From: Halorubrum cibi
GTDB taxonomy: Archaea; Halobacteriota; Halobacteria; Halobacteriales; Haloferacaceae
Reading direction: 5' to 3'
Assembly: GCF_900182635.1 (NCBI RefSeq)
Contig: NZ_FXTD01000001.1
Location: forward strand, 1-64,000
DNA: 64,000 nt
The translations under genes and the position numbers were made by a program. Below, in pieces: positions 8,780 to 16,746 of this stretch (positions are counted from its first letter, which is position 1; each line of letters opens with the position of its first letter). The notes under the pieces are model-generated. The model was not told the DNA's origin, did no database searches, and saw only the letters and a program-made list of their open reading frames with translations.

Positions 8780-9619
8780 CTACTCCTCGCGGATCGACGC
8801 GAACGTCTTCTCCGCCCACTTCACCGCGTAGGGGGCGCCTCGGTCGCGGTACGCCGCGGTGTCCAGCGCGGCGAACGGCGCGGGGAGGTCAAGCCCGTGT
8901 CGAACCGCGGAACAGGCGTACTCGGTCGCGCTCGCGAAGTCGGTCTCCCCGCGGGCGACTTCCCTCGGGAGGTCGGCGAGCCGTCCCTCCAGCCGCTCGC
9001 CGGCGTCGGTCCACGCGTCGTACAGCCGGGGGGACTCCCCCTCCCACCCGGCGAAGACCTCGCGGGTGTGGAGGCCGATCCACGCGTCGTACAGCGCGGT
9101 CGCGACCTGGAAGACCTCCGCGGCGCCCGAATCCGGTCGCCGGACCGCCGCGTCGAGGTCGCGGTATCGCGGCCCGAAGAAGGGGAGGAACGTCTCGGGA
9201 AGCCGGTCAGCGGGTTCCTCGGACGAGGCGACCGTCCCCGCGGCCGGTTCGATCCCGACCTGAACCAGCCGGTCGGCGATCAGAAAGGCGAGGAAGTCTT
9301 CGGGCGTCCCCTCCGCGCGGCGCTTGAGGAGGACCGCCTGCGGCTCCGTCTGCGTCGTGCGGACCGCGGTCCCGGCTCCGGGAAGCCCGACGGTGAACGT
9401 CGGTCCCGCGTACCGGCGGAGGGTCTCCGGAGCGTCCGACGGAAGCCAGTCGTCGGGACACGAAAACGGTGCGAGCCCGTCGACGAACAGTCCGAGGTCC
9501 TCCGCGGCCGCGGGCGGCAGCGTCTCGAACTCGGCGTCGACGTCGAGGACCGGCGATCCGGGCGCGTGACGGTCGCGAACCGCCGCCAGGTCGGCGTCGA
9601 GATCGCGAGCCGAGAACAT
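8780..9619 (-). CDS. Conserved haloarchaeal protein, DUF7089-like
   Basis: A 279-residue soluble protein of a family I know only from haloarchaea. Features are an N-terminal MFSARDLDADLAAVRDRHAP, a central segment with FLAFLIADRLVQVGI, and a helical C-terminal half (ALYDAWIGLHTREVF, AVKWAEKTFASIREE). No catalytic motif is recognised. Its ATG overlaps the stop of a 32-residue membrane peptide gene (TGATG), showing coupled translation. The open frame continues upstream of this ATG only as arginine-rich sequence, which supports the start chosen. Confidence 0.65.
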   Translation of the reverse strand: MFSARDLDADLAAVRDRHAPGSPVLDVDAEFETLPPAAAEDLGLFVDGLAPFSCPDDWLPSDAPETLRRYAGPTFTVGLPGAGTAVRTTQTEPQAVLLKRRAEGTPEDFLAFLIADRLVQVGIEPAAGTVASSEEPADRLPETFLPFFGPRYRDLDAAVRRPDSGAAEVFQVATALYDAWIGLHTREVFAGWEGESPRLYDAWTDAGERLEGRLADLPREVARGETDFASATEYACSAVRHGLDLPAPFAALDTAAYRDRGAPYAVKWAEKTFASIREE

Positions 9620-9717
9620 CACCCGGCCGTCCCGAAGACGTACGAGAGGATGATAAGCACCGCGAGCGCGGCGGAGATCCCGACCGTGCCGAGGACGATC
9701 TTGGTGGATTTGCTCAT
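9619..9717 (-). CDS. 32-residue membrane peptide
   Basis: A very short gene encoding MSKSTKIVLGTVGI, a hydrophobic helix rich in A, L, I and V, and the end SYVFGTAG. One transmembrane segment spans about residues 7-27 with a basic N-terminus, so the peptide would sit in the membrane with its N-terminus inside. The stop codon TGA overlaps the ATG of the next gene, which argues that it is a real gene and not noise. Its partner function is unknown. Confidence 0.65.
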   Translation of the reverse strand: MSKSTKIVLGTVGISAALAVLIILSYVFGTAG

Positions 9718-9854
9718 GGTGGAGACGTGCGCGCCGGCGTGTTAAATTCATTCGGTCGGCGACCGCGGCGAGCGCTCCGTGAGGTAGTGCGGCGGGGGGC
9801 GTTCGGGGAGGCGTCCGCCCGCGGACTTAACCGGCCGGCCGAGAGACGACGGGT

Positions 9855-10253
9855 ATGCGGATCCGTGACGCGCTCGAGTCGGACGCCGAGGCGCTCGCCG
9901 ACGCGACCGACCGACCGGCGGACGTGCTCGTGGACACCGTACACGACCGAACCGTCAGGGTCGCGATCGACGATCGCGACGGGGACGAGATCGACGGCTT
10001 CGTCGCGTTCGACGTCCGCGCGGGGACCGTCCACGTGACCGACCTCGCCGGGACGCGTCCGGCGCTCGAGCGGCTGATCGAGGAGCCGAAGCGGTTCGCG
10101 AGACGCGAGGGGATGGACGTGGAGGCGGTCGTCGTCGACGGCGAGGAGCGCCGTGCCGACGCCCTCGAGGCCGCCGGGTTCGCGGCCGCGGGATCGGGAC
10201 CGCGCTTCGAGGGGAGAGCGACGACGCGGTTCCGGCTCGGACGCGACGAGTGA
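9855..10253 (+). CDS. GNAT-family N-acetyltransferase-like protein
   Basis: A 132-residue protein beginning MRIRDALESDAEALADATDR, the usual first strand and helix of the GNAT fold. IDGFVAFDVRAGTVHVTDLAGT resembles the central strands, and the C-terminal ADALEAAGFAAAG is the common GNAT ending. The acetyl-CoA pyrophosphate loop (Q/R-x-x-G-x-G/A) is weak, so activity is uncertain. It is transcribed alone and convergent with hemB. Confidence 0.65.
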   Translation: MRIRDALESDAEALADATDRPADVLVDTVHDRTVRVAIDDRDGDEIDGFVAFDVRAGTVHVTDLAGTRPALERLIEEPKRFARREGMDVEAVVVDGEERRADALEAAGFAAAGSGPRFEGRATTRFRLGRDE

Positions 10254-10292
10254 CGGGATCGATCGACGAGACCGTCGCGACCGACGGGCCGC

Positions 10293-11273
10293 TTACAGCC
10301 GGTCGGCGAGGTCCTCCGCGAAGTAGGTCACGATCAGGTCCGCGCCGGCGCGCTTGAGCGAGAGGAGCGACTCGTAGGCGACCGCCTCCAGATCGAGCCA
10401 CCCCTTCTCGGCGGCGGCGTGGAGCATGGCGTACTCGCCGGAGACGTTGTAGGCGGCGATCGGCCGGTCGAACTCCCGGCGGAGGTCCGAGACGACGTCG
10501 AGGTACGGGAGCCCGGGCTTCACCATCAGCACGTCCGCGCCCGCCTCGGCGTCGAGTCGGGCCTCCCGGAGCGCCTCCCGGCGGTTGGCGGGGTCCATCT
10601 GGTAGTGCCGGCGGTCGCCGAAGGCGGGCGCGCCGTCGGCGGCGTCGCGGAACGGCCCGTAGAAGGCCGACTCGTACTTCGCGGCGTAGCTCATGAGCGC
10701 CACGTCCTCGTGACCCGCGTCGTCGAGCGCCGAGCGGATCGCCCCCACCTGTCCGTCCGCCATCGCCGAGGGTGCGACCATGTCCGCGCCGGCGTCGGCC
10801 TGCGACACCGCGGTCTCGGCGAGCAGTTCCAGCGTCTCGTCGTTCCGCACCGTCAGCGTCGGGTCGGTCTCGGCATCCTCCTCGATCACGCCGCAGTGGC
10901 CGTGGTCGGTGTACTCACACAGGCAGACGTCGCCGATCACGTACGCGTCGGTCGACTCCGAGATCCGGCGGATCGCTCGCTGAACGACGCCGTCGGCGGC
11001 GTACGCGCGGGTGCCTTCGGGGTCCTTGGTCTCGGGGATCCCGAAGAGGATGACCGCCTCCACTCCCGTATCGCGGACCTCCTCGACGCGCGCGACCGCC
11101 TCCTCGACGGGGACGCGCTCGTGGCCCGGCATCGACTCGATCGGCACGCGCTCGTCAGTCGTCGCGTCGACGAAGACGGGCGCGACGAGGTCGGACGCCG
11201 ACAGCGACGACTCGCTGACGAGCGGGCGGATCCCGTCTGAACGGAGCCGTCGCGGGCGGTCGGTGGGATACAT
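10293..11273 (-). CDS. hemB: Delta-aminolevulinic acid dehydratase (porphobilinogen synthase)
   Basis: A 326-residue enzyme condensing two 5-aminolevulinate molecules to porphobilinogen in haem and cobamide synthesis. The catalytic-zinc cysteines lie in DVCLCEYTDHGHCG (about residues 117-130). The two Schiff-base lysines are in SYAAKYESAFYGPF (about 200) and VLMVKPGLPYLD (about 253). ADMVAPSAMADGQ is also family-typical. The three-cysteine motif indicates a zinc-dependent rather than a magnesium-only enzyme. It starts at MYPTDRPRRLR. Confidence 0.96.
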   Translation of the reverse strand: MYPTDRPRRLRSDGIRPLVSESSLSASDLVAPVFVDATTDERVPIESMPGHERVPVEEAVARVEEVRDTGVEAVILFGIPETKDPEGTRAYAADGVVQRAIRRISESTDAYVIGDVCLCEYTDHGHCGVIEEDAETDPTLTVRNDETLELLAETAVSQADAGADMVAPSAMADGQVGAIRSALDDAGHEDVALMSYAAKYESAFYGPFRDAADGAPAFGDRRHYQMDPANRREALREARLDAEAGADVLMVKPGLPYLDVVSDLRREFDRPIAAYNVSGEYAMLHAAAEKGWLDLEAVAYESLLSLKRAGADLIVTYFAEDLADRL

Positions 11274-11351
11274 ACTGGCGGGTTGGTCGCGGACCGTCTT
11301 TTAGCGTTCGTTCGCGCACGACCGGATCGAAAAAGCCGGTCTGTGGACGCG

Positions 11352-11522
11352 TCACTCGCTCTCTCGAGATTCGACGTCGAGTCGGTCCGAGAGCGCCGCC
11401 AGCCCCTCGTCGTCGGCCAGTTCCTCGACGCGATCGCGGAAGTGCTCGGCGCAGAGCCCCACGACGACGCCGGCCTGTTCGGCCTCGTAGGCGGCCTCGC
11501 GGTCGCAGTAGTGACACCGCAT
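11352..11522 (-). CDS. Small zinc-ribbon protein, DUF6757
   Basis: A 56-residue haloarchaeal protein. MRCHYCDREAAYEAEQAGVV has a CxxC pair and GLCAEHFRDR supplies a Cys and His, a plausible zinc site. The acidic helix EELADDEGLAALSDRLDVES follows. The size and the C-x2-C...C-x2-H spacing match DUF6757. The frame is open far upstream but only this portion has protein-like composition, and the ATG is adjacent to the CxxC motif as in the family. The role is unknown. Confidence 0.75.
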   Translation of the reverse strand: MRCHYCDREAAYEAEQAGVVVGLCAEHFRDRVEELADDEGLAALSDRLDVESRESE

Positions 11523-11602
11523 GTCGATCCCTCGGTCGCGCCGAGAGTTAACCTTGTTCCTCGGTCGAAGTCTCCCGCTTCTCGCGGGAGCCCGAAGGCC
11601 GC

Positions 11603-12424
11603 TCAGCGGGGGTCCGGCAGTCGCTCGCGAACCGGCGCGAACGCCGGGGGGGCGAGTCCGGCCGCGCCCAGAGTCCGCTCGTGAGCATCGCTCCCACCCG
11701 TCGCAAGCAGGTCCGCGTCGTCGACGACCGCGTCGATTCGGTCGGCGTCGACCGGTCGACCGTAGGGGTAGAAGCGTTCGATCGCGTCGAGATCGCGGGC
11801 GATCTCGAGCGCGGCGTCGACGTCCTCGTAGCGGAACGGGTGCGCGAGCCCGACGAGCGCGCACGCCTCCCGGAGCAGTTCGACGCCCCGGTCGAGACCG
11901 GTCACGTCGCGGGCGACGTAACACGGGCCGTCGTTGCCGATCAGCTCGTCGAAGGCCTCGCCGTAGTCGTACGGCGCGGCCGACGCCTCGATCGCGCGGG
12001 CGATGTGCGGCCGGCCGAGGCCGGGGCGGGGCTCCACGTCGAGGTCGACGCCGAGCCGCTCTTCGACGCGCCGGAGGATCGCCGCGCCGCGCTCCCTCCG
12101 ATCCCGCTGGAGCCGGTCGGTCTCGGCGTCGAGCGCGTCGGTGTGCTCGACGGCGTACCCCAGCAGGTCGAGCCGCTCGAAGCCGGCGTCGACGCGGAGC
12201 TCGATCCCCCGAACGATCCGGATCCCGTCGCGCTCGACCACGGGCGCGTCGATGCCGGGGTGGATCCGGTCGTGATCGGTGACCGCGACCCAGTCGAGTC
12301 CGGCCTCGCGGGCGGCCGCCGGGACCTCGTCGATGGTCAGCGTCCCGTCGGAGACGGTGGTGTGGGTGTGGAGGTCGGCGACGAGATCGCCGTTGGTCAC
12401 GGAGCCGGATGTTTCGGCGGTCAT
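11603..12424 (-). CDS. PHP-domain phosphoesterase
   Basis: A 273-residue protein of the PHP superfamily. DLHTHTTVSDGT (HxH metal ligands), VTDHD, IRIVRGIELRV and GLAHPFRYED, with the final TGGSDAHE, supply the expected trinuclear metal ligands. Closest in style to the TrpH/RNase AM-like phosphoesterases that hydrolyse 3',5'-nucleotide bisphosphates or trim RNA 5' ends; the substrate is not determined. The start is taken at MTAETSG rather than eight residues upstream because the family begins just before DLHTH. Confidence 0.8.
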   Translation of the reverse strand: MTAETSGSVTNGDLVADLHTHTTVSDGTLTIDEVPAAAREAGLDWVAVTDHDRIHPGIDAPVVERDGIRIVRGIELRVDAGFERLDLLGYAVEHTDALDAETDRLQRDRRERGAAILRRVEERLGVDLDVEPRPGLGRPHIARAIEASAAPYDYGEAFDELIGNDGPCYVARDVTGLDRGVELLREACALVGLAHPFRYEDVDAALEIARDLDAIERFYPYGRPVDADRIDAVVDDADLLATGGSDAHERTLGAAGLAPPAFAPVRERLPDPR

Positions 12425-12593
12425 ACCGCCGATTCTCGCCGGGTCCACTAAGCAACGGCGGAACCGAATCGGGCGCAGTCGTGCGAATTCATGACGTGTG
12501 TCGCACGCGGTATTATGACGTATAAGGAAGTAACATCCGACTAAGGTTGATCATGGACAATCATTAAGAACCTCCGGCGATTCGGCGTAATTG

Positions 12594-12878
12594 ATGCGCT
12601 TGAACGGCGTCGACGACCGGATCGAACGGCACCAGTTCCCGACTACCTCCGAAGAGCTGATCGCGGCTCACGGAAACGCCACCGTAGAGCTCGCCGACGG
12701 CTCGGAGCGGATCGGGGACGTGCTCGAGCGGTTCGGCGATCAGACGTTCGACGCGCCCGAGGAGGTCTTCGACACGCTGCGGGCCGGCGTCTGTCACCGC
12801 GGCGTCGGCCGACGGTTCTACTCGGACCGCGACCCGACGACGGACGGGGAGAACGGCCCGCAGCCGGTCTCATTCTGA
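12594..12878 (+). CDS. DUF5789 family protein
   Basis: A 94-residue acidic haloarchaeal protein. RHQFPTTSEELIAAHGNATV, LADGSERIGDVLERFGDQTF and the end GVGRRFYSDRDP match the DUF5789 pattern. The start is ATG at 12594; a TTG directly before it is less likely. The preceding 170 nt are AT-richer than average and hold a candidate TATA (GTATTATG near 12510). It is followed by element A copy 2. The function is unknown. Confidence 0.75.
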   Translation: MRLNGVDDRIERHQFPTTSEELIAAHGNATVELADGSERIGDVLERFGDQTFDAPEEVFDTLRAGVCHRGVGRRFYSDRDPTTDGENGPQPVSF

Positions 12879-13044
12879 GGCCGCGACGGCCGTATCGGTT
12901 CGTTTTTCGCGACGCTTCACGGCGAGCCGCAGTACCGTCACCGACGGTCGAGTGAACCGAGTCCAGCGGAGCCACCCGATCGCGTCCGCTGACGTTCTAT
13001 TTTCGAATCCGATTACGGATGAAACGCCCGGTAGAACGGGCGTG

Positions 13045-13440
13045 CTTATAGAGCGGGTGTTTCATGAGAGAATCGGATAGATAGAATGAGAGCGTTGCTG
13101 TCGCGGTGAACGTCTCCAAAGCCCCAGCCGCGAGGAGGCCGTACGCTCGCTGAGCTCCTCGGTCGCTCGTTACACTTGCTCCCTCCGGTGCTTACGTCGC
13201 CTACGGCCTCCTCGCGGCTGCCCCTTTGAGTCCCACCCGACCGCAACCGCCCAGCACCTCACGCCTCCCCAGCCTCGCGGCTTCCTCCGCTTCGCTTCGG
13301 TCGCCGCGTCCCTCGCGGGCGGTTCGTGGTCGCCATAGGCGACCACTCACCGGCGCAGGGCGAGAGCGAAGCTCTCGCTTGAAGCCGGCGGCAGAGCCGC
13401 CGGCGACGCCACCGCATCGGCGATCGCTCGTTCCTTCACC
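13045..13440 (+). ncRNA. Element A copy 2: putative structured RNA with promoter
   Basis: CTTATA at 13045 is followed 71 nt later by CCAAAGCCCC (13116). The main stem arms are 13126-13143 and 13202-13219, 18 bp perfect, extended by a C-G pair. After it come the shared linkers GCCCCTTTGAGTCCCACCC, CACCTCACGCCTCCCCAGCC and TCCCTCGCGGGC, then a hairpin GTGGTCGCC-ATA-GGCGACCAC flanked by CGGT/ACCG. Further GAGAGCGAAGCTCTC and GCCGGCGGC hairpins follow. Reading frames inside are proline- and arginine-rich and not protein-like. Confidence 0.65.
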
Positions 13441-13481
13441 TGTATTGAACAGTAGGGATCGAGCATCCGCGAGCGGAGCGA

Positions 13482-13626
13482 GCGGTTCACCGACGGAGCC
13501 GTCGAAGACGGCGGAGTCGGCTTTTTCCCTCCAGGTTTTTCGAGGAGCGGTTCCCGAAGCGAACGCAGTGAGCGCCGGGTACCCAACGAGAAAAAGGTGG
13601 AAGGGTACCCGACGAGAAAAAGGTGG
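13482..13626 (+). repeat. Element B copy 1
   Basis: The sequence runs GGTTCACCG, then a hairpin CCGAC...GTCGG (13490-13520) with inner CCGTC/GACGG, then about 54 nt identical to copy 2 at 29101 (beginning CTTTTTCCCTCCAGG, ending GCAGTGAGCG), and a GAGAAAAAGGTGGA tail. The tail is duplicated in tandem here (second copy 13602-13626). CTTTTTC can pair with GAAAAAG of the tail. It ends at the 3' end of the convergent DUF5784 gene. Confidence 0.75.
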
Positions 13627-13629
13627 AGT

Positions 13630-14679
13630 TCAGTCGATCCACTCGACGGCCGGTGAGAGGTCGATCGGCACCGACCCCTTCCGGTAGGCCTCGATCCGGC
13701 CGCTCGGGCGGGCGCGGAGGACGACCGCGGGCCGGTGGCGCACGTCCGGCTGCGCGTCGCGGACCGCGGCCCAGTCGTCGTCGGGGAACGACGAGCAGTC
13801 GACGAACAGGGTCGCCCCGCCGCCGTGCGCCTCCAGCTGGCCGCTGGTCTTCGTCTCCACGGTGTCGCGGACGGCGGCGACCGGTCCGGACGCCGACCGA
13901 GTCGCGACCGGCTGCGGCCGGGTGACCTCGACGAGCGAGCCGGTCCCCGTGTCGGGGTCGGTCGCGCGGAAGTCGAGCGAGTGGCCGGTCGTTACCTCTA
14001 TCTCGGGGGTCAACGCGTACCCCGAATCCGAGATGAGCTTCGCGGCCGTGAACTCCGCGACGGTCGCGCTCATCCGGACGAGGTCCATCGAGGTGGAGGT
14101 GCCGAGTTTGCCCGCCATCGTCTCGCGGTACTCGTCGAGGATGCCGGGGCGCAGGAGCCGTTCGACGTAGCCGGTACCCTCCTCGCGGGTCGCGTCGGGG
14201 AAGCCGGCGGCGTGGTCACGGAAGAACGCCCTGGTCGTCTCCGCGCCGTCCTTCGAGCAGAACACCGGGAGGAAGAACCACGAGACGTGCGGATAGTCGG
14301 CGAGCCACGGCTCGTCGTCGTGAAGGCCGGCGAGCAGTTCCCGCTGTGCCCACCGCGAGACGGGGTAGGGTACCTCCCCGAAGCCGTACTTCTCCGTGCG
14401 CCAGAGGTCGCTCGGCGTCTCCGTGTTGCCGAGCCAGTAGCCGACGGGGCCGCCGCTCGCGCCCGACGGCGGGTCGGCGTCGTCGTCGGTCCAACAGAAC
14501 AGCGCCCACGAGCCGTCGTCCATGTCGAACCGCCGCGCCTCGTACCGAGCGGGCGACTTGAACCACGGGTCGCTCGCGGTCGCGCCGAGGTTCTCGTCGA
14601 GCGGGCGTTCGATCCGCGAGCGGGCCCGGTTCCCGTCCCACCGACCGGGAGCGCGCCTGAATCGGAGCGGTTGTGCCAC
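13630..14679 (-). CDS. DUF5784 family protein (nuclease-like)
   Basis: A 349-residue haloarchaeal protein. The start is the GTG before AQPLRFRRAPGRW because the family begins there; the upstream open frame is unlike it. Conserved segments are RPLDENLGATA, YEARRFDMDDG, YWLGNTETPSDLW and EVPYPVSRWAQRELL. In the C-terminal half, AKLISDSGYALTPEIEVTTGHSLDFRA followed by LVEVTRP looks like a PD-(D/E)xK core (E...D...ExT). A DNA or RNA nuclease role is an inference. TLFVDCSSFPDDDW is also conserved. Confidence 0.75.
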   Translation of the reverse strand: MAQPLRFRRAPGRWDGNRARSRIERPLDENLGATASDPWFKSPARYEARRFDMDDGSWALFCWTDDDADPPSGASGGPVGYWLGNTETPSDLWRTEKYGFGEVPYPVSRWAQRELLAGLHDDEPWLADYPHVSWFFLPVFCSKDGAETTRAFFRDHAAGFPDATREEGTGYVERLLRPGILDEYRETMAGKLGTSTSMDLVRMSATVAEFTAAKLISDSGYALTPEIEVTTGHSLDFRATDPDTGTGSLVEVTRPQPVATRSASGPVAAVRDTVETKTSGQLEAHGGGATLFVDCSSFPDDDWAAVRDAQPDVRHRPAVVLRARPSGRIEAYRKGSVPIDLSPAVEWID

Positions 14680-14805
14680 GCGTCCGCTACCGCGCGGCTC
14701 GGCTAAGGGCTTCCGGTGAGCCGATCGCGAAGATATCACGGATGAGAAACGTACGCGAATTCGCCGACAGGTATATGTATGAGAGTTGCTAAGTGAAGCT
14801 GTACC
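14680..14805 (+). promoter_or_regulatory. TATA promoter of DUF5786 gene
   Basis: GTATATGTATGAG at 14771-14783 is placed about 25-34 nt before the ATG at 14806, the distance expected for a nearly leaderless haloarchaeal transcript. Confidence 0.6.
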
Positions 14806-14979
14806 ATGTCAATGGGTGCCTATGACGAAGCGGAACACGAGCGTCGTGAGCAGAAGACGAGTGCCGTCGATGCCGATTTCGACGCCGAGCGGCCGGAGTA
14901 TTCGGGTTCGCTCACGTACGACTCCGGCGACTCCGCGGAGGCACTCCTCGACAAGTTCCAGGAGATGAAAGGCGAGTAG
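14806..14979 (+). CDS. DUF5786 family small protein
   Basis: A 57-residue acidic protein beginning MSMGAYDEAEHERREQK, with DADFDAERPEYSG and SGDSAEALLDKFQEMKGE at the end. Length and all three blocks match the haloarchaeal DUF5786 family. It has no cysteines or membrane segment. The strong TATA just upstream suggests high expression from a leaderless messenger. The role is unknown. Confidence 0.85.
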   Translation: MSMGAYDEAEHERREQKTSAVDADFDAERPEYSGSLTYDSGDSAEALLDKFQEMKGE

Positions 14980-15022
14980 GCGAAGCCGGTTTTCTCGGGA
15001 GTTTCGGCGATTCCTTCGACGA

Positions 15023-15697
15023 TCAGCGGCTGGTGAGGAGGATCGCGGCCGAACAGACGACGGCGACCGCGAGCACGTGGCCGACGACCGCACCGAGCAG
15101 GATCGGTTCCTCGAGGAGGAACGGAGTCAGCGCCAGCTGTACCGCCGAAAAGACGACGTTCTCCGCGTCGAGGCGCCGGGCGATCGCGGCGTCCTCAGGC
15201 GAGAGGTCGACGTGGACCGCCCGCCAGAGCGCGACGACCGCGCTCCACCAGGAGGTGCCGATCCGGTAGGTGAGATCCCAGAGGACGAGGAGGGTGACGT
15301 ACACCACCGGCGCGGGCGGGCGCGGACCGAAGAGCCGCCCGAGCAGCGGCCCGTCCCAGACGAAGAGGTACGTCACCAGCGCGATGAACGCGAGCACCCC
15401 CAACACAATCTCGATGCTCGACCCGAACAGCAGCCGCTTGTGCTCCGGCGGCGTCGAGAGCAGTCGGTTGCTCTCGCCGAGCCGGTGCATCTCGACGCTG
15501 CCGACCGCGGCCACGAGCACCGCGACCGTCCCCGCGAGCACCGCGTTCCACAGCCCGTAGTACCAGCCGAGAGCGAGGACGGCGGCCTCGAAGAGGACGA
15601 ACTGGATGGCGACAGCGGCGCGCCGCGATATCGACAGTCCGGGGATCCCCCCGACGAGGCTCTCGTACACCCACGTCTCGCCGTAGCTCCGGCTCAC
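15023..15697 (-). CDS. Multi-pass membrane protein of unknown function
   Basis: A 224-residue protein starting at GTG (VSRSYGETWVYESLVGG). About five to six hydrophobic segments are seen: AVAIQFVLFEAAVLALGWYY, AVLAGTVAVLVAAVG, IVLGVLAFIALVTYLFVW, VVYVTLLVLWDLTYRIG and GAVVGHVLAVAVVCSAAILL. HKRLLFGSSIEI forms a cytoplasmic loop. The start overlaps the stop of the upstream NAD-binding gene by four bases (GTGA), so the two are co-translated. I recognise it only as a haloarchaeal family, possibly DUF7530. Confidence 0.7.
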   Translation of the reverse strand: MSRSYGETWVYESLVGGIPGLSISRRAAVAIQFVLFEAAVLALGWYYGLWNAVLAGTVAVLVAAVGSVEMHRLGESNRLLSTPPEHKRLLFGSSIEIVLGVLAFIALVTYLFVWDGPLLGRLFGPRPPAPVVYVTLLVLWDLTYRIGTSWWSAVVALWRAVHVDLSPEDAAIARRLDAENVVFSAVQLALTPFLLEEPILLGAVVGHVLAVAVVCSAAILLTSR

Positions 15698-16632
15698 GAG
15701 GTCTCCTCCGACTCGCGCGCGGGCGATCCCGCCGCCCGTTCGGCGTCGAGCGCGCGAGCCACGGCGAGGTCGAACGGGGTCGCCTCGACGGGAACCAGCT
15801 CGCGGATCCGGTCGTCCTCGACGACCACCGTGTTGCGGAGCCCCTCGACGAGCGAGCGCGCGAGGTAGGGGTTCACGTCGGTGACGAGACGGAGCCACCG
15901 GGCGGACAGTCCCGGACTCAACACGGGCACGCGAACGATACGGAGGCCGTGACCGAACTGCCGGCGAGTCCGTCGGAGGATCTCCGCGTACGTCAACACC
16001 TCCGGCCCGCCGATCTCGTAGGTGTCACCGGCGGTCTCGGGGACCTCGAGGACGCCGGCGAGATACGCGACCACGTCGTCGATCGCGATCGGCTGACAGA
16101 GCGTGTCGACCCACTTCGGGGTGATCATGAGCGGGAGCCGGCCGGCGAGCCCGCGGATCACCTCGAAGCTGGCGCTGCCCGCGCCGATCACGATCGCGGC
16201 CCGCAGCGTCGTCAGCGCGTACGACCCCTCCGCGAGGACGCGCTCGACCTCGCGTCGGGAGCGGAGGTGTTCGGAGAGACCGTCGCGGTCCTCGCCGAGC
16301 CCGCCGAGGTAGACGACGCGGGAGACGCCCGCCGCGGAGGCCGCCTCCGCGAAGTTCCGCGCGCAGTTCCGGTCGCGTTCCTCGTATCCGGGGCCCCCGT
16401 CCATCGAGTGGACGAGGTAGTAGGCGGCGTCGACGGATCCGCCGTCGACGCGAAACGCGGGCGGGAGGCTCCCCGGATCCAGGAGGTCGCCCTCGACGAC
16501 CCGGACGCCCGCCGGCGGGACGTACCCGTCTGCGTCGCGGACGATCGTGACTACCTCGTGTCCGCGGTCGAGCAGCGCCGGGACGAGCCGACGCCCGACG
16601 AACCCGGTCGCGCCGGTAACGAGCACGCGCAT
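15694..16632 (-). CDS. NAD(P)-binding SDR/NmrA-type protein
   Basis: A 312-residue atypical short-chain dehydrogenase. The dinucleotide-binding loop TGATGFVGRRLVPALLDRGH lies at residues 6-25, with VRVVEGDLLDPGSL and AAYYLVHSMDGG next. VVYLGGLGED stands where the catalytic YxxxK region would be and lacks it, as in the NDUFA9/NmrA branch, so it is more likely a sensor or assembly factor than a classical oxidoreductase. It is coupled to the downstream membrane protein by a four-base overlap. Confidence 0.82.
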   Translation of the reverse strand: MRVLVTGATGFVGRRLVPALLDRGHEVVTIVRDADGYVPPAGVRVVEGDLLDPGSLPPAFRVDGGSVDAAYYLVHSMDGGPGYEERDRNCARNFAEAASAAGVSRVVYLGGLGEDRDGLSEHLRSRREVERVLAEGSYALTTLRAAIVIGAGSASFEVIRGLAGRLPLMITPKWVDTLCQPIAIDDVVAYLAGVLEVPETAGDTYEIGGPEVLTYAEILRRTRRQFGHGLRIVRVPVLSPGLSARWLRLVTDVNPYLARSLVEGLRNTVVVEDDRIRELVPVEATPFDLAVARALDAERAAGSPARESEETS

Positions 16633-16746
16633 ACTCGGTGGAGGGTCGGCGCGACCATAAGCCCCCGCACGGGTCGAGGACCGCCCAGTGGAGCAGGATC
16701 GGCGGTCGACCGATCAGTAAAAGAGCCTGGCCGTCGGCGGACCCGT

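Larger units (their letters stand above)
12879..13629. other. 750-nt gap with element A copy 2 and element B copy 1
   Basis: No coding sequence is seen. The gap holds a complete element A (13045-13440, plus strand) and element B copy 1 (about 13482-13626). Between 12879 and 13044 nothing specific is seen except GAAACGCCCGGTAGAACGGGCG at 13021-13042, an inverted repeat (CGCCCG/CGGGCG) directly before the element A TATA box. Confidence 0.7.
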
